This document shows, in pieces, positions 45,901 to 59,276 of a stretch of 64,000 nt of DNA. Made by a program: the position numbers and the translations under genes. The DNA comes from Rhinopomastus cyanomelas (lineage: Eukaryota > Chordata > Aves > Bucerotiformes > Rhinopomastidae), in the NCBI GenBank assembly GCA_013400115.1, contig VXBP01000285.1, positions 755,204 to 819,203 on the forward strand, written 5' to 3'. How positions within the stretch are numbered: position 1 is the first letter of the stretch; every line of letters begins with the position of its first letter. Under the pieces are notes generated by a model. It saw nothing but the letters and a program-made list of their open reading frames with translations, was not told the DNA's origin and searched no databases.

Positions 45901-48900
45901 GTAAACTCAGAGATCTTGCTGACACTAGAACAAAATGCCCCCCCCGCTGCCTTCTGGAAGAATTTAATCCTTGGAGCTAGTGAGAAGACAAGAGGCAGGG
46001 TCTAGCTTTTTATCTCCACATCCTCTGCCTCAGCTTGGAGCAGGGCATTTGTCTTGACCATCACTACATGTCCACCAGCCGGCAGAGCAGCTTTGTGAGG
46101 ATCAGACATGTGTCAGCCTGTCTTATTCACTTTCTCTTCTCTCCCTCTCAAGAGTTGCTCTTGATTTGACTTAATGTCTTTGTCACCAGAAAAAAAGCAA
46201 AGTGTGTACACTCAGGTCAGAGCATGATGCTGAAGCACAGACAACCAGGTGCAATGGTGAGCAACACTTAATCCCACTCCCAACAGCACAGTCTCCCTCA
46301 CGCTGCACGCACAATGCTACACTTACTGTACTTTAGGCAGGTCTGAAGAATTAATGATTTATTTATGGTCATCTGAAAGGACACTAGGGGTGAAGGATGT
46401 AAAAAGTTAGAGGACATGAGAATTTACACTTATGTGATGCTCAGTGGGTTGTTGTCCTTGAGGCTGAGTACTCAAGCCGTCTGTAGGATCGCACCCCAAA
46501 GGATAAATGACTTATGATTAATAGTTTTCTAGACATGTAGACAAGGTTTTGGCATGACATTTTCTACAGTGCAGCAAGAGCTGCTTTTTGAGTCCTGTGC
46601 CACATACAGGTCCATCACAGGAAATCTACGTGTATTCCCTTCTCAAGGAGGGTTTCCCAGACCAATCAGTTCAGCATATCGTACAAATTAGCTTATTTAT
46701 ATGGAAATAAAAGACCAGTCATATTTTAAAAAATTCCTGCCTGTCACAGCAGGAAAAGTTGCCTCTGACACAGATTGCGGGCAGAAGGGTGACACAAAAC
46801 ACATCCAGCCTATGACTCATTTATTTTCTAACTGTTATTTTGTGATTTATGCTGGAGTTGCTTAGCCATGAAACTTCCAGATTCACTGGGGAACTTCTGT
46901 GGATTTTCTAAGATTATGTCTGTGTTAGCAAGTAGGATGAACTAAGAGGAGCAGAGCCACGGACAAGAAGATTTTTTGCTGAGTACTTGACATCCACAGT
47001 AAATGCATTTCATGGGTGGCTTGGGTTTGTCTTCGTTTTGGGTGGGGTTTTTTCCTATTTTTAACTCACATCATCCACAGTGTGATCCTAGGGATTAATT
47101 TTTCAGCAGTGACAGGAACGGAAAGGAAGAACACATAATCCACATACATCTTCTCCTTGCCAATTCAAGCATCCTTAAGATGGCACCACAACTTCTCTAC
47201 TGCTGAAGTGATCTCACGATACTGAGCTAATACAAGCACTTCTTCGCAATGGTTTTAATTAATGGACTCATAATGTCAATTCATATTTACGGGGAAAACC
47301 ACAGGTAGCAGTGCTAAGAGAAAGAAAAAATAATCTAGTGTTCCTTGAGTGTTTGTATTCTCTGAGATAATGCCAGGTGAGGCATTATAGTTACTAAGGA
47401 TATAAGAAAAAGGAGGTGTGCTCTCCCTTGATCTCCAAGTCACACATAAAGCTAATGTAAGAAACTTCCCACCATGTTGGACAAGGGATGGACTTCTTTC
47501 TCTTTCTGTAAATCTCACCTGAACTTGAGGGAGTGGGAATTTAAAAAATAGCAAAGGTGGGAGTAATAGGTCTGAGGAAAGAAAAAAATAAGCAAAAATA
47601 TTAAGTATGGGATAAGATCAACGCTACTATTCATTTGTCTTAAGTGTGAGAGATTAATTAAAGAATAGAGATCTCTATCTGGGCAAAATGTGCATCCAGT
47701 ACCCTTCTTCTCCTCCACTGAAGTAGGAAATATGCAGTTTGTGACCAGCTGGGACAATCTCTACTGAATGGCTTTGAGGCAATAAATCACAGAAGCTGGT
47801 TCGTCCACATTTCTTTCTTTTCTTCAGATTGTTTGGCTAAATCTCCCACAGAGAGGGTTACGCCATGCAGTGGATTCTGCAAAACACATGAAAAATATAC
47901 TCAGGTCACCTATGAATTCTTCAGCTCTGGCCAAGGTCCAGTTGTGGCTTTAATACAAGACAATGCCTTACCGCTTTCCTTCCCCAAATCCTATGAGGGC
48001 AGCTGTTTAAACATTTATCATTAAATGTTTAAAAAAAAGATTGCTCACTGCTATTTCAGTCCTCGGGTTGGTTTCCGGGACCTATAGCGCACACGTGGGT
48101 TTGGGTGGGGCCATCCTGTAGTCCCACAGTTGGTTCCTTTTGCTCACATTCACGTGAAATACCTCAATAATATTTTTGACCGCATATTCCTGATTCTTCA
48201 CAAACTGGTTCAGCAAATGCAAAGCTGTGGCAAAGCCTCAGCGTGTTGGGGGAAAGGGCTCCTTACAGCTGCATCATGGAGAAACTGAGCCAAGAGAGAT
48301 CTGGATTGCTTTCTCGTACTGTTTCCAGCTGTTCCTCATATCCATTTTCTCAAACTTGTTTCTCAGATTAATTCAGTCTGTCCCCACCTAAGGATGCTGT
48401 GGATGCTGTAAGTCTACATCAAGCCAAAGGCAGCAGAGAAATCTTCTGAAAAGTAAATGCATTGAGTTACCAAAGACAGAGAAACCCCTTCTGGCTCTGG
48501 AAGTCCATGAGCCGCAAATAGTAGCATTTGGGAGAGTCTCTTGTTCTTGCAAGTTCTTACATGTTGCCCTGTGGATTGCTTTGTCACTGATCAGATCAGG
48601 ATATATGAACCTTTGGAATAAGGCAGTACAGCCATTCTCACATTCATATAGGACACTGCTTACATCAGGAACCAGGGTCCTCCAGTGGACAGACAGGCTC
48701 TGAAAGGGACAGCAGCCTGCTCATTTCACAGCAGGATATCAAGAACCACTGTTTGATTGACCGTGTAACTTGAGCCAGGCATGAGTCAATAACCTAAACA
48801 CATAAAAATCCAGTTGCCACTTTCAGAGGTTTTGAAGAACCATAGATCTCCTCTGTGATCTGGAAACAAGATTTTGGGAAAGGTTTGATTCCTCCTGAGA

Positions 48901-49296
48901 AGGTGGGTTGTTCAATATCACTGTGGACTTCATGTTTGAAGGTTCCCGTGTTGCCTGTGCTGTTATACTGCAGAAGGAAATGACAGCATGGCCACCAAGT
49001 TTGCCTGTTATTTGTTCTAATCCCAGCCTCTGTTTGCCTTTCAATGGTCAAATTTCTCCAGCCTGGGTCGCTGAAATGAGCCAGCAAATACAGCTCTTAA
49101 TGACCTATTTAATGGCCCATTTTCCAGAAGTGAGGAGAACTTACTATTATCCCTGTGCTCAGTGTGAGCTGGGCCTCCAAAAGTCCAGACTAGGCATTCA
49201 GATGCCTCACTTGACACAGGCAAAATTAAAGAAAAAGTAGCTTTTGACCCTTGTCCTTCCTGCCATCACCTCAAATGTAGATATACCAAAATGAAA

Positions 49297-49830
49297 TAGA
49301 ATCATAGAATCATTAGGGATTGGAAGGGACCTTGAAAGATCATCTAGTCAAATACCCTTGACACAGCAGGATCACCTGGATCAAGTTACACAGGAACACA
49401 TCTTAACATCTCCAGTGAAGGAGACTCCACAACCTCCCTGGGCAGCCTGTTCCAGTGCTCTGTCACCCTCAGTTGAAAGAAGTTCCTCCTTCTATTTATG
49501 TGGAACCTCCTATGTTCCAGCTTACAAACGTTGCACCTCATCCTGTCACTAGATGACATTGAGAAGAGCCTGGCTCCATCCTCCTGACACCCACCTTTCA
49601 AATATTTATAGACATTAATGAGGTCACCCCTCAGTCTTCTCTTCTCCAAGCTGAAGAGACCCAGCTCCCTCAGCCTGTCCTCATAAAGGAGGTGCTCCAC
49701 TTCCTTCGTCATCCTCGTCACCCTATGCTGGATTCCCTCCAGCAGCTCCACATCCCTCTTGAACTGAGGAGCCCAGAACTGGACACAACACTTGAGATGT
49801 GGTCTCACCAGTGCAGAGTAGAGGGGGTAA
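49297..49830 (-). mobile_element. CR1 LINE fragment, antisense, well preserved
   Basis: The minus-strand frame at 49386-49808 encodes the CR1 RT C-terminus without interruption: 'VQFWAPQFKRDVELLE', 'LRELGLFSLEKRRLRGDLIN', 'VYKYLKGGC', 'VTEHWNRLPREVVESPSLE'. The 3' tail follows as antisense 'ATCATAGAATCATTAGGGAT' and 'TGGAAGGGACCTTGAAAGAT'. 5'-truncated. The open frame suggests fairly recent activity of this subfamily. Confidence 0.95.
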
Positions 49831-51645
49831 AGAACCTACATACTCCTACTCACTTTCATGGGTCTCTTAGTGTGAGCTGGGAGGACTGGTCTTTTGCAAA
49901 AGCAGAGTAGCTACAGCCAGTGGCTCAGCAGCTTCTGCATGCCCTGGCCCCACTCTGTGTCACATAGGCCACAAGTTCTGCCCAGAGACAGGTGACCAGT
50001 CTCTACTGGGAGTACAGTTTGGAGCTGGATGCATGCTGGTGCAGATCTGTGGTCCCAATGAGAGGAAAGTCATGGCCTTTCCAGCACATTTTGGGTAGTC
50101 ATAGACACCTTGGTCACATACACTTTGTTCACTCCAGGGATTTCAAGGTAGTAAAAGCTCTCAGCTAAGTCGCTTTATGTGGGACGTTTGCACAACTCAC
50201 AAAGCAATTATCATTGCTCAGCAGCGGGCATGAGCACAGACTTTGTTGACTTTGGCTCAGCACTAGGTGTGCAGCCTGAGGTGACATCGCAGAGTAAAGC
50301 CCTACCAACAGAAAAGCTTTTCACGCACATGGAGAAAACATGCTGCCACTCTAGAAAGGGGAACCCTGCTGCTCCTACAAAACCCCTTACCAGCCCGCTG
50401 CAGGGCTCCACTGGGAGTTCAGCCCACCCCTGCGGCACTAGGTGCACCTGTCAGCAGCCCAACTGCCACGTTAGCTGGCCCATGGTGACCTCTACCTCCT
50501 TATGAGCAGGACTTAGCAAGTGGCAGAGTACGGTGTGATGAAGACTGTCTGCAGATTTGGATCTTGGTCCTCAACAACTTGGTCGGAAAAGGGGGTTTTA
50601 GGTCAGTGAAGACCAGGGGAAGTTTTGTAAGTGTTGCACCCAAAATTAGGACAATTTTGACTGAAGTTTTGTTTGGTCAGCAGATCTTGAAGATCACTAT
50701 TTATTTTAGAAACAATAAAACATTTCTACTCTTAATTTCAAGAGCCTTGATATTCACCAAAACATTGAGGACAGGGAAATTCAGCAGCACACATGTGAGG
50801 TGTAAAACATCAAGGCTTTTTGCCTTTCCTGAGGCATTTTAGTGCTCACCAACAAGAAAATAGCTTTCTTTTAGGACAGTATCAACAGATTTTAACCCCT
50901 GCACGTGAAACACTTAAGGTTTCATTGGCATCTTTTATTATTCTGGCTTAGGTGGGTTTTTCCTTTGTGTGTTGAGGACACAACCAGGCCAAGGAAAACA
51001 TCCTGTTGCCTTGGAGTTGTCATCTCTAGGTCTCAGCCTTCCACTGTCCTCCTCTGCCTTCTTAGTCTACTTTTCCCTGGGTAGCTTCTCATTGACTTTA
51101 AGGAATTAATCGGGATTCATTCTGATCTGCCATGCAGGATTAATGACTTTGTAAAGTCCAAACCACCACACAGATCAGGGGTTTTCATCCCCAAAGAGGG
51201 AAAAACATAGGTGAGAACATGGAAGAGCTACTTTAAGTCACAGTGGGCCTGCTGAGGAGGGAAAGGTGGCTTCAGCTTGCTTCCTCTAATATCAGTATTA
51301 GGACTGAGGAGGGGACACAGTACGAAACAAGGCAGTGCATTCAAAAGAGTCAAAACTAGTGTCATTTCTCATGCAATGCCCAGGCAAAATCTGGATTTTC
51401 TATGCAACAGTGCAGAAGGGCTCCCAAGATGCAAAGTCAGTGAGAAATTGAAGAAAACTGCATGTTATCTACAAAAGTATGAGCTCTGCACCCTGAATTG
51501 CTTGAGCCACAGTTGCTTGGGAGGATATTCTGAGGAAAGCAGCTCAACGTACTTGGCATGCATGACTGGATGGATGCTGCGCTACAAGGACCCTTGAGTT
51601 GGCCTTATAAGATGCTCCTATGTAAACAAAACAAGATTAAAGATG
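49831..51645. other. Non-coding spacer
   Basis: Nothing recognised; open frames of about 100 codons look random. Confidence 0.4.
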
Positions 51646-51737
51646 TCATAGAATCATAAGGGATTAGAAGGGACCTCAAAAGATCATCTAGTGCAATCCC
51701 CCTGCCACAGCAGGACCACCTAGACCAAGTCATACAG
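51646..51737 (-). mobile_element. CR1 LINE 3' tail, antisense
   Basis: 'TCATAGAATCATAAGGGATT', 'AGAAGGGACCTCAAAAGATC', 'CCCCCTGCCACAGCAGGACC'. Breaks off at 'AAGTCATACAG', where a second CR1 begins. Confidence 0.9.
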
Positions 51738-52123
51738 TCAGTCAGGGTTAGAAGGGACCACAGGATCGTCCAGATCCAACTCCCCTACCATGGGCAGGGA
51801 CACCCCACCCTACATCAGGCTGGCCAGAGCCTCATCCAGCCCAGCCTTAAATGCCTCCAAGGATGGGGCCTCCAACACCTTCCTGGGCAACTCATTCTAG
51901 GCTCTTGCCACTCTCACGGTGAAGAACTTCCTCCTCACATTGATTCTAAATCTACCCATCTCCAGCTTTGCTCCATTCCCCCTACTCCTGCCGCTACCGA
52001 ACATGCTAAAAAATGACATCCTAAAACAGTCTTTTTGTAGGCCCCCTTCAGATACTGGAAGGCTACAATAAGGTCACCCCAGAGCCTCCTCTTCTCCAGA
52101 CTGAACAGCCCCAACTCTCTCAG
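51738..52123 (-). mobile_element. CR1 LINE fragment of a different subfamily, antisense
   Basis: 'CAGGGTTAGAAGGGACCACA', 'GATCCAACTCCCCTACCATG', 'AGGCTGGCCAGAGCCTCATC', 'CCTTGGAGGCATTTAAGGC' (reverse complement), 'CTTCAGATACTGGAAGGCTA', 'CTTCTCCAGACTGAACAGCC'. The tail differs from that of the CR1 directly to its left, so two subfamilies lie head to tail, one probably inserted beside the other. Confidence 0.9.
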
Positions 52124-53689
52124 TCACGGTATTCCAAAAACAAAACCACTCAATAATCGCTGCCTCTGGGCAAGCTTGGCTATGCCCCAAACCAGGTAAA
52201 TCAGCAGTCAGGCTGGGACCTTGAGCTCTACCCCTGCAGACAGAACCCCATACAAGATGCTCACCAGACAAGGGCGAGCGCTGGTAATGTCCATTTGGGC
52301 GGCCGGGTTGCTTTACAGAGACCTGCTTTGCCCTCTAGTGACTATTAAGCATAAAACAGGCGATTTTTGCACCATCTCTTCCAATTAATAAAAATTGAGC
52401 CCTGCTACATCTGCTGCCTGGCAGACAAGCAATGGGCTTGTTCTGACTTTGTCTGGCCAGAGAATTTCTCTCTCCTAAGGCAGAGGAATGCAGGATGGAG
52501 CAAGGAAAGAAGCTATTCTGAAAATTTGAGAACAGACACCCTTGACTGGGGAATGAATGTCCGAGTGAATTGTAAAGGAAAATCCTCCAGGGCTGATGCT
52601 ATTTCTAGTCTGCACATCCCATAAAACTGAAAGAGGCTATTTGGGGGGAAAAGGAATGGATGAATAATGGGAGCAAAAATAGTTGCTCTACATTCCTTTC
52701 CAAAGCTGTGTTGCCTACAAACTCTTGGGAAACAATCGACGATTCATTAGAACATGAGCTCATATTTTGTGACCTATGGGGCCATAGACTGTGATCTTAT
52801 AGTCTGTGTAATGACTATTAAAAGAGCCCTTAATCAGAAAAATAACACTGATCTTTCTTTAAACAGCAGCAATGGAAGAGAGATCAGGGTAACTAAGTAG
52901 GTATTTGCAACTGCTGAGCCATGTGGTTACTTTGAAAGCATTATGTAGAAAACTCAAACTTCACCATAAATACTAGTATTTCAGATGTAGAAAATGCCAG
53001 TCTGTCTTTGCTATATTAGAGAGACTTTTGCTACAATCCGAGGAGGCAAAGAGATTCCTCAGTATCACATAAATTAAATCAAAATTTCCACTTGGGAACT
53101 CTCCTACATTCCACTCTCATGGTCAGAAAACAGGGATATGATCATTTAATGGGGGAAAAAAGTTAGGGTTTTATATATAAATATTTTAAAACATCTATTT
53201 TACAGAAACTCAAACTCAATCTAGATGTTTTGATGGGTAAACACAAGTATTTTCTCAGATACTCAAACAAGAAGAGTAAGAAAGGCACTTTGAGTGTTAA
53301 TGTTCACTGAACAGCAACAGAAAGATCAGCAAACATAATCTAATTTTAATTGAAAACTTCAGCTCGTAAAACAGTCTTGAGCTTTCATGCAAAGACTGGT
53401 TAACAGAAATACTCCAGGCAGGCTGGAAGCCATCTCCCACACCACTGACTAGTCTGGGAACAAAACCACTCCAAAGTCCACTCCAACTAATGAGCGAATG
53501 AAAGAAGAGAGGCTGCATTAGATGACCTTCTTGCCACTAATTTCAAAACGTGTTACACTTCAGTATTGCAGTTCTGCCTAAGAATTCAGTCTTACTGAGG
53601 TTTTCTGCAAATGAGTGTGAGTTACTGTTGGTAGGACAGAAACGTTTGGGTCCACTCATTTGGAAGAATCTGGGAAAGACTCGCACCAA
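52124..53689. other. Non-coding spacer
   Basis: Nothing recognised. Confidence 0.45.
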
Positions 53690-54400
53690 GTCAATGACCT
53701 ATAACAAGGGCAACAACAACCCCAGGTACCAGTACAGGTTGGGAACTAACCTGTTGGAGAGCAGCATAGAAGAAAGGGACCTGGGTGTCCTGGTGGACAG
53801 CAGGATGACCATAAGCCATCAATGTGCCCTTGTGACCAAGAAGGCCAATGGCATCCTGGGGTGGATCAGAAGTGGGGTGTTTAGCAGATCGAGAGAGTTT
53901 GTCCTCCTCATCTACTCTGCATGGTGAGACCACATGTGGAGTATTGTGTCCAGTTCTGGGCCCCTCAGTTGAAGGAGAACACAGAACTGCTGGAGAGCAT
54001 CCAGTGCAGAGCCACAAAGATGATGCAGTTCACCTTATGATAAAAGGCTGAGGGAGCTGGGTCTCTTGAGCCTGCAGAAAAGGAGACTTTGGGGTGAGAT
54101 CATTAATGTTTATAAATATGTGAAAGGTGGGTGTCAGAAGGATGGAGCCAGGCTCTCCTCTGTGACATCTAGTGAAGTGGCAATGGGTGTGAGCTGAAAC
54201 ATAGATGGTCCTTCACATTGAGGGTGATGAAGCACTGGAACAGGCTGCCCAAGGAGGTTGTGGAGTCTCCTGCTCTGAAGATGTTTAAAACCCACCTGGA
54301 CATGTTCCTGTGTGACTGGATCTAGGTGATCCTACTGTGGTAGGGAGATTGGACTAGATGATCTTTTGAGGTTCCTTCCCATCCTTGGTGTTGTGTGATA
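53690..54400 (+). mobile_element. CR1 LINE fragment, sense
   Basis: The plus frame at 53550-53927 runs into CR1 RT C-terminal coding: 'NPRYQYRLGTNLLESSIEE', 'RDLGVLVDSRMTISHQCAL', 'KANGILGWIRSGVFSRSRE'. After a frameshift it continues as 'CACATGTGGAGTATTGTGTC', 'GGCACTGGAACAGGCTGCCC' (with A/C differences), 'TGTTTAAAACCCACCTGGAC', and ends in 'CATCCTTGGTGTTGTGTGAT'. Dead copy: frame breaks near 53930 and 54040. Confidence 0.93.
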
Positions 54401-56085
54401 CCTGTGTTTGAAAATGATATCTGGCTCTCAGCTCCATATTTGTGCTGAATACCCAGAGCTTCACATTAGCATCTGGGGTTTTTTTAAAGGATGTTTCTTT
54501 TCTGTGTGTTTCTACACCAAATTCACACTCAGCTGGGCTTTTTTAGCCCAATTGTGTCCAAACTCTGCTGAGCTGGGTCTGTGTCGGGCTCTGCCATGGA
54601 TTCTGTGGCTTGAATAATACCAGCAGATGATTCAGAGCAAGCTCATCTGATTTTTAACTATATAACTCCAAGAACAACAATCACCTGCAGGTCTTACTTC
54701 CCCAAAGTGGGTGGCTCTACACATTCTGTGCTCTGAAGAGCTCTTGGCACCAGCAGCCACTAGATGGCATCAAGGAAGACCAGTTGGATAGGGCTGGGTT
54801 TGAGCATGGCCAGACTCTAGCTAAGTTAGTTCTAAAACTGGGCAGATACACCAGGCTTAACTTTACCATCCCTGAGAGCTCAATGACCTAACACAGACAC
54901 TTCTTCCAGTGTTGGATCAGCTTGAAAATACTGACTGTCTGAAACGATTATGAGGGCTTTTAAAACCTTCTCTCTGTTTTAAACCCTTTGGACACTGAAA
55001 TGACTGTTTCATAGCCCATAACCATGAGTTCAAGGGTTCTGATAATAACAAAGTCCTTCACGGGAAGGAAAACCACAGCAGCAAACACTTGATAGTCTCT
55101 TGCATATTAGTTTGCTAATGCACAGTAGTTTACTACTGATCTTAGTAGCTCCTAACACATTTAGACTTGGAAAACTAGAATTGAGTCACTTGATTTTCAT
55201 GGACCAAGTTCCTTAGCTCTTCTTGGCAGCTGCAGAAGGTAGAAAAGTATCGGGAAAAGAAATCTGTATTTCTCTGAACAGTGGGAGCTGATAGACATTC
55301 CACAGAACAACACACTAATGCCAGGAAATAGTATATAGGGTTCATCAGAATCTGTTCTCCTCTGAGTTCCTATATATATATATATATATCTAAATATCTC
55401 TCTAAGTGAGCTGGTTCCATTCTCTTTTCTCGTAGAGATGTGTCCTCAGTGGAAAAACATGGCTACTCATGGGGATTTCCATGTCTGCAAAACTGTAGGT
55501 TAGGCTTGGACATAGCTGAGGCAGAATCAGTTTCCCCTGGCCCCTTGGTGGGAGACCTGAGGATCCCAGATACCACACAGAGACAGGTTCAGTCAAACAC
55601 TGCTGAGATCTACCAAAGGCAGCTCCAATGGCAGTAAAACTAGCAAATATATGAGAGCATAAGCTCCCTTCAGAGTTGTCCACTGGCATCCAAGTGCATC
55701 TGACAAAGTCCTGCAGACCCATGAAGATTTACCCAAGCGGACAGGTGTTATCAGCATGATTCTCTGTCTCAACGGGGTTTTTGGCATCTTTTTTTTTTCC
55801 CTACAAATTGTTCTAGGAAGGCAGCATTTTGGCCTGGCCATCAACAAGAAGGAAGTTGGAGGTGCAAGAGAAAGAGGAGCAGACTGTAACAAAAGCTTCC
55901 CATTACTTTGTGAGAAAAAAGTTGAAACAGGGAAAAAACACATTAAAGCTCAAAATTAATTCTGTTCTGTTTTCCACAAACAATTCTAACTAAGCAATTA
56001 AGATGGCTGATTGTATTATGGAAATATGCTACACTGAAAGAACATAGTGATTTAAAAAAATATTCAGGCATTGGAAAAAAACCCA
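54401..56085. other. Non-coding spacer with (TA)n
   Basis: No gene. A TA dinucleotide run lies at 55371-55389. Confidence 0.45.
55371..55389. repeat. (TA)n microsatellite
   Basis: 19 bases of perfect TA repeat. Confidence 0.9.
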
Positions 56086-56480
56086 TGTATTCAAGCTGGC
56101 AGGGTCTGCTGAAATTCCCCCTAGAGTGCTTAAAGAATTAGCTGAACTGAATCTCTGAACCATTAGTGATTGCATTTGAGGAGGCAAAGATGACAGCAGA
56201 TGTCCCAAAGGAGTGGAAAGGAGCAAGTGTAATACTTCTCTAAAAAACAGAGGGGCTCTGGGGATTAGCCTTTCCAGGAGCCAGGACAGGCAAGTGATTA
56301 CTGAGCATCCCATTATTAGTACTGAATGGGTAATAAAATGGTAAGGACCTGCCACCAAGGGTGTGATGAAGACAAGTGTGTCAGACCAATCTGAATTCCT
56401 CAAGACAGCCAGTAACTTGATGGAGAGGGGAAAACAAATGTGTGTGATCCTGGCTTGAGAGCAGCAAGGCTTTCAATGCT
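56086..56480 (+). mobile_element. Ancient CR1-like RT fragment
   Basis: Weathered match to the RT core of old amniote CR1/L3-type LINEs, in order: 'AAAGAATTAGCTGAACTGAAT', 'CTGAACCATTAGTGATTGCATTT', 'GGAGTGGAAAGGAGCAAGTG', 'CAGACCAATCTGAATTCCT', 'AGCAAGGCTTTCAATGC'. These correspond to the E-L-A, P-x-P-K/E-D-W-K and F-D-K-A-F blocks. Very diverged and gapped, hence much older than the CR1 copies with clear 3' tails. Confidence 0.6.
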
Positions 56481-59088
56481 TCTTCCTCCTGCCATCTCAT
56501 AAGGAAACCAGGGAATTATGCTCTAACCACCAGTGACTCACAGGCACTGGTAATGAGCACTTTGGCAGGGGAGTGTTAATGTTCCTGTCACTCCTTTAGC
56601 ATATTTGCATCCCACAAACGCCATTATAGTGAGAGGATCTTTTTTACCTGCATGCTTTGAGGGCCATACATGTACTTCTACCATAAAAGGTGAGACAGTC
56701 CAGATCAAAAGGCTGGATTCTCCCTTGCACTGAATGTTGAGTATTTTCTTTTACTAAGGGATTTAGAAACAACTCTTACTTACATTTGACAATGAACCAA
56801 AAGCTGCCTGGGCTGGATATACACTCTAGCAGTGAAGCGTGCTTGTGAGCCAGATCTGATTTCTGTGCCCAGCCCTGTGGCCCTATATCAGCCAAGGGGT
56901 GAGTCTCCTTCACCTTCTACGCAATGATTTCTACAACAGACATAAAGACAATACATATGGAACTAAATGCCAGCCAGGGTGACTTGCTTTGCCTACTTCC
57001 AGCTTTTTTGGAGAAAGGTACTATGCCCTGGAGTGGTGCAGCAGTGTCTGATCCTCCCTACCAGAGCCCTCTTTGAAATGGGGGACCATGAGAAAGCAGC
57101 TTGGCAGAGCCTGCTCAACAACATTTGACATCTAAATTGAACATCCAGGCCTTAAACCCCTGGAACTTGATTGAAAAGTCAGTAGGATTGCCTCTTGGTG
57201 ACTTGTGGGCTGTGAAACTGGATGTGTGCTCCTTCAGAGAAGGGCTTCTTTGTGCAGCGTTGTGTAACAGCTGCCATGGGGTTGATGTGGGCCAGGCCAT
57301 AAATAACTTGTGCATAAATATTTTTAGCAAATACTTTCCACTCTTGAGATACTCTGGATGGTTTGAAGTGCGCATATCTGCGCATGGAGTAGGTGAGGGA
57401 CTCTAGAAGAGCTCCCACTCCGAGCATACAGCAAATACCACAGCACTCCCAATATGCACATTAACGCAATAGGAACTGACACCTCCCTGCAAGAACACAC
57501 AGAGCAAGTAAGACATCTCCAAAGAGCTGCCTGATCAGAGTGGAAAGGTGTGTTGTCCTGTGGTAGAAATGTGAGTGAACCCGGTGCTCAAGATGGATGC
57601 CAGTAGCAATGCTTTGAGCAGAGCAATCCACGGCCAAGCCCTGTGCTGCCACTGAATCATAAGGGGCTCCTGCTGGCCTTTCTGGTATGTGTAAAGTGCT
57701 GGTTGCATTTCCTATGAGGATAACTTGCCTTCCACACTGTACCTGAGGGGCACTGTCTGATTCCATCTATGAGAAACACCACTTATCACTGCAGACAATT
57801 GTCCAGCCCTGGAAACTTCACGAGGGTTAATAGGGAAGCACTGCTGTCACAAGGCTCCAACTACGAGGAAAAATATTAATCTTTCACCCCTACACCTGAA
57901 GCTGTATATTAGGAGGTCAAAGGCCTCAGAAAATGCAGAAATAGCCTACTCTTATTTCTCCCCACAGACACTTCAGAAAGGTGTGATACCCCTGAGTGGT
58001 CATCAGCCTGTCCTAGCTATTGCTGCTGGCAGTGCCAAAGGTACAAAGTCATTATGGATTTCACTGCATTTATCACTGCTACTTACCTGACTACTTCTGT
58101 GCAGAGCACGTCGTGTATGCAGTGTCAGGGTTCTGTGCGTGCCTCTTCAAAACCAAATGAGCCAGCAGAGAGCTTCATTTTTCTGATAACTTCACACGTA
58201 AAACATCCACTTGGCACGTAACCGGACATGTGGGTGCATGGAAGAGTGCAACCTTGTCTAGTCAGTTCTGCTAAGGCCAGGAATTTGGATCCCCAAAACT
58301 CAAAGGAGTTAAACGTTAAGGGAACAAGGAAGCACCATCTCATTTATCTTCAAATTTCCAATACAGATGACACAGAAGCTGCATTTTAACTAAACAAAGA
58401 TAATGGATCCAAAATAGATCTTTCTGCTCTGAAACGAAGTCTTCATGTAACTAGGGACAATTGCCTAGAGTAAGGTACCCCCAAGTGCCCAGATATCCAC
58501 CTCTATGGGGCTTGTTTCTTAAGGGAGATAAGAAGTCATACTTTACCATACTGATTCATAAGAAAATGTGATCTCTGGCGACCTCATCATCCATCTCCAG
58601 TTTCCAAAACCAACATTTAGTGGTATAACTCAATCCAGGCTGGCTTCTCAGACATTTCTGTGAGGGCTTCTTAGCTCAGCTATGTTCCTCAAATACAGCT
58701 GGTGTAATTATTAAGCACTGATTAGTTAATGGGATGACTCTTAAGGGAGTTGCCTGAGTTGCCTGACTCTTAATGGAGTTGCTGCAGGTGGGACTTGTTG
58801 TGAGAATTCTCCCTGCCACCTGCTAGCAATGTTACTTCATTATTTGATGGTTTCTGTCTTTTGAAAATGATGGTAAATATTAATGTAACCAGACGTGTCA
58901 ATCCTGTCTCCTCTGCTTTTACAGCCAGGGATGAGAGGCAGCAAGATCTAACTACCTGGAGTTATAAGGGGAGGGAGGTTACAGCACATGGCATTTAAAA
59001 AGAAAGGCCAACATGCCAGCCTCAGAGGAAAGCTACGAAAATCAAATAAAGCAGTAGTTGTGCCAAATGACTGACAAACACAAGATTA
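56481..59088. other. Non-coding spacer
   Basis: No gene. A direct repeat with 28-bp period ('GACTCTTAA(G/T)GGAGTTGC') is at 58736-58790. Confidence 0.45.
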
Positions 59089-59096
59089 GCTAACAG
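59089..59096. repeat. Target-site duplication, left copy (GCTAACAG)
   Basis: Exact 8-bp match to 59277-59284, flanking the hAT element. Confidence 0.85.
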
Positions 59097-59276
59097 CAGG
59101 CGTCCTCAAATTTTTTAAACAGGGGGCTGGTTCACTGTCCCCAGACAGTGTCGCGGGCCGGGCTACAGTTTGGGCTGTGTGGCTTGTCCTGCCTGGAAGC
59201 AGGACGGAGACATGGAAGAGCCGCACCACGGAGTCAGCAGGAAGAAGTCAACTGCGGCTGGGTTTGAGGACCCCTG
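59097..59276. mobile_element. 180-bp non-autonomous hAT DNA transposon (MITE)
   Basis: Starts CAGGCGTCCTCAAA and ends TTTGAGGACCCCTG; the ends are inverted repeats matching at 13 of 14 positions, with the CAG...CTG termini typical of hAT elements. It is flanked by the perfect 8-bp duplication GCTAACAG, the hAT target-site length. The subterminal 'TTTTTTAAACAGGGGGCTGG' and 'CGCGGGCCGGGCTACAGTTT' resemble internal parts of hAT MITEs I know from other amniotes (recollection, not a search). It has no coding capacity and would have been moved in trans. It is CpG-richer than its surroundings, which fits a relatively recent arrival. Confidence 0.88.

Larger units (their letters stand above)
37848..49296. 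other. 11-kb gene-free, repeat-poor stretch
   Basis: No CR1, LTR or gene recognised. It contains a (GT)n run at 40561-40586, a 40-bp tandem duplication at 42477-42545, a palindromic CRE at 42949-42956, an AT-rich TAATTA-bearing segment at 41592-41650 and an 18-bp palindrome at 45649-45666. The longest frame (200 codons, minus, 44816-45418) has no recognisable feature. The low repeat density may mean purifying selection on regulatory DNA, which is inference. Confidence 0.45.

Noticed and set aside
47824..48024. Exon-like frame after TTTCTTCAG
   Set aside because: Good acceptor but no recognisable protein and no second exon in support.
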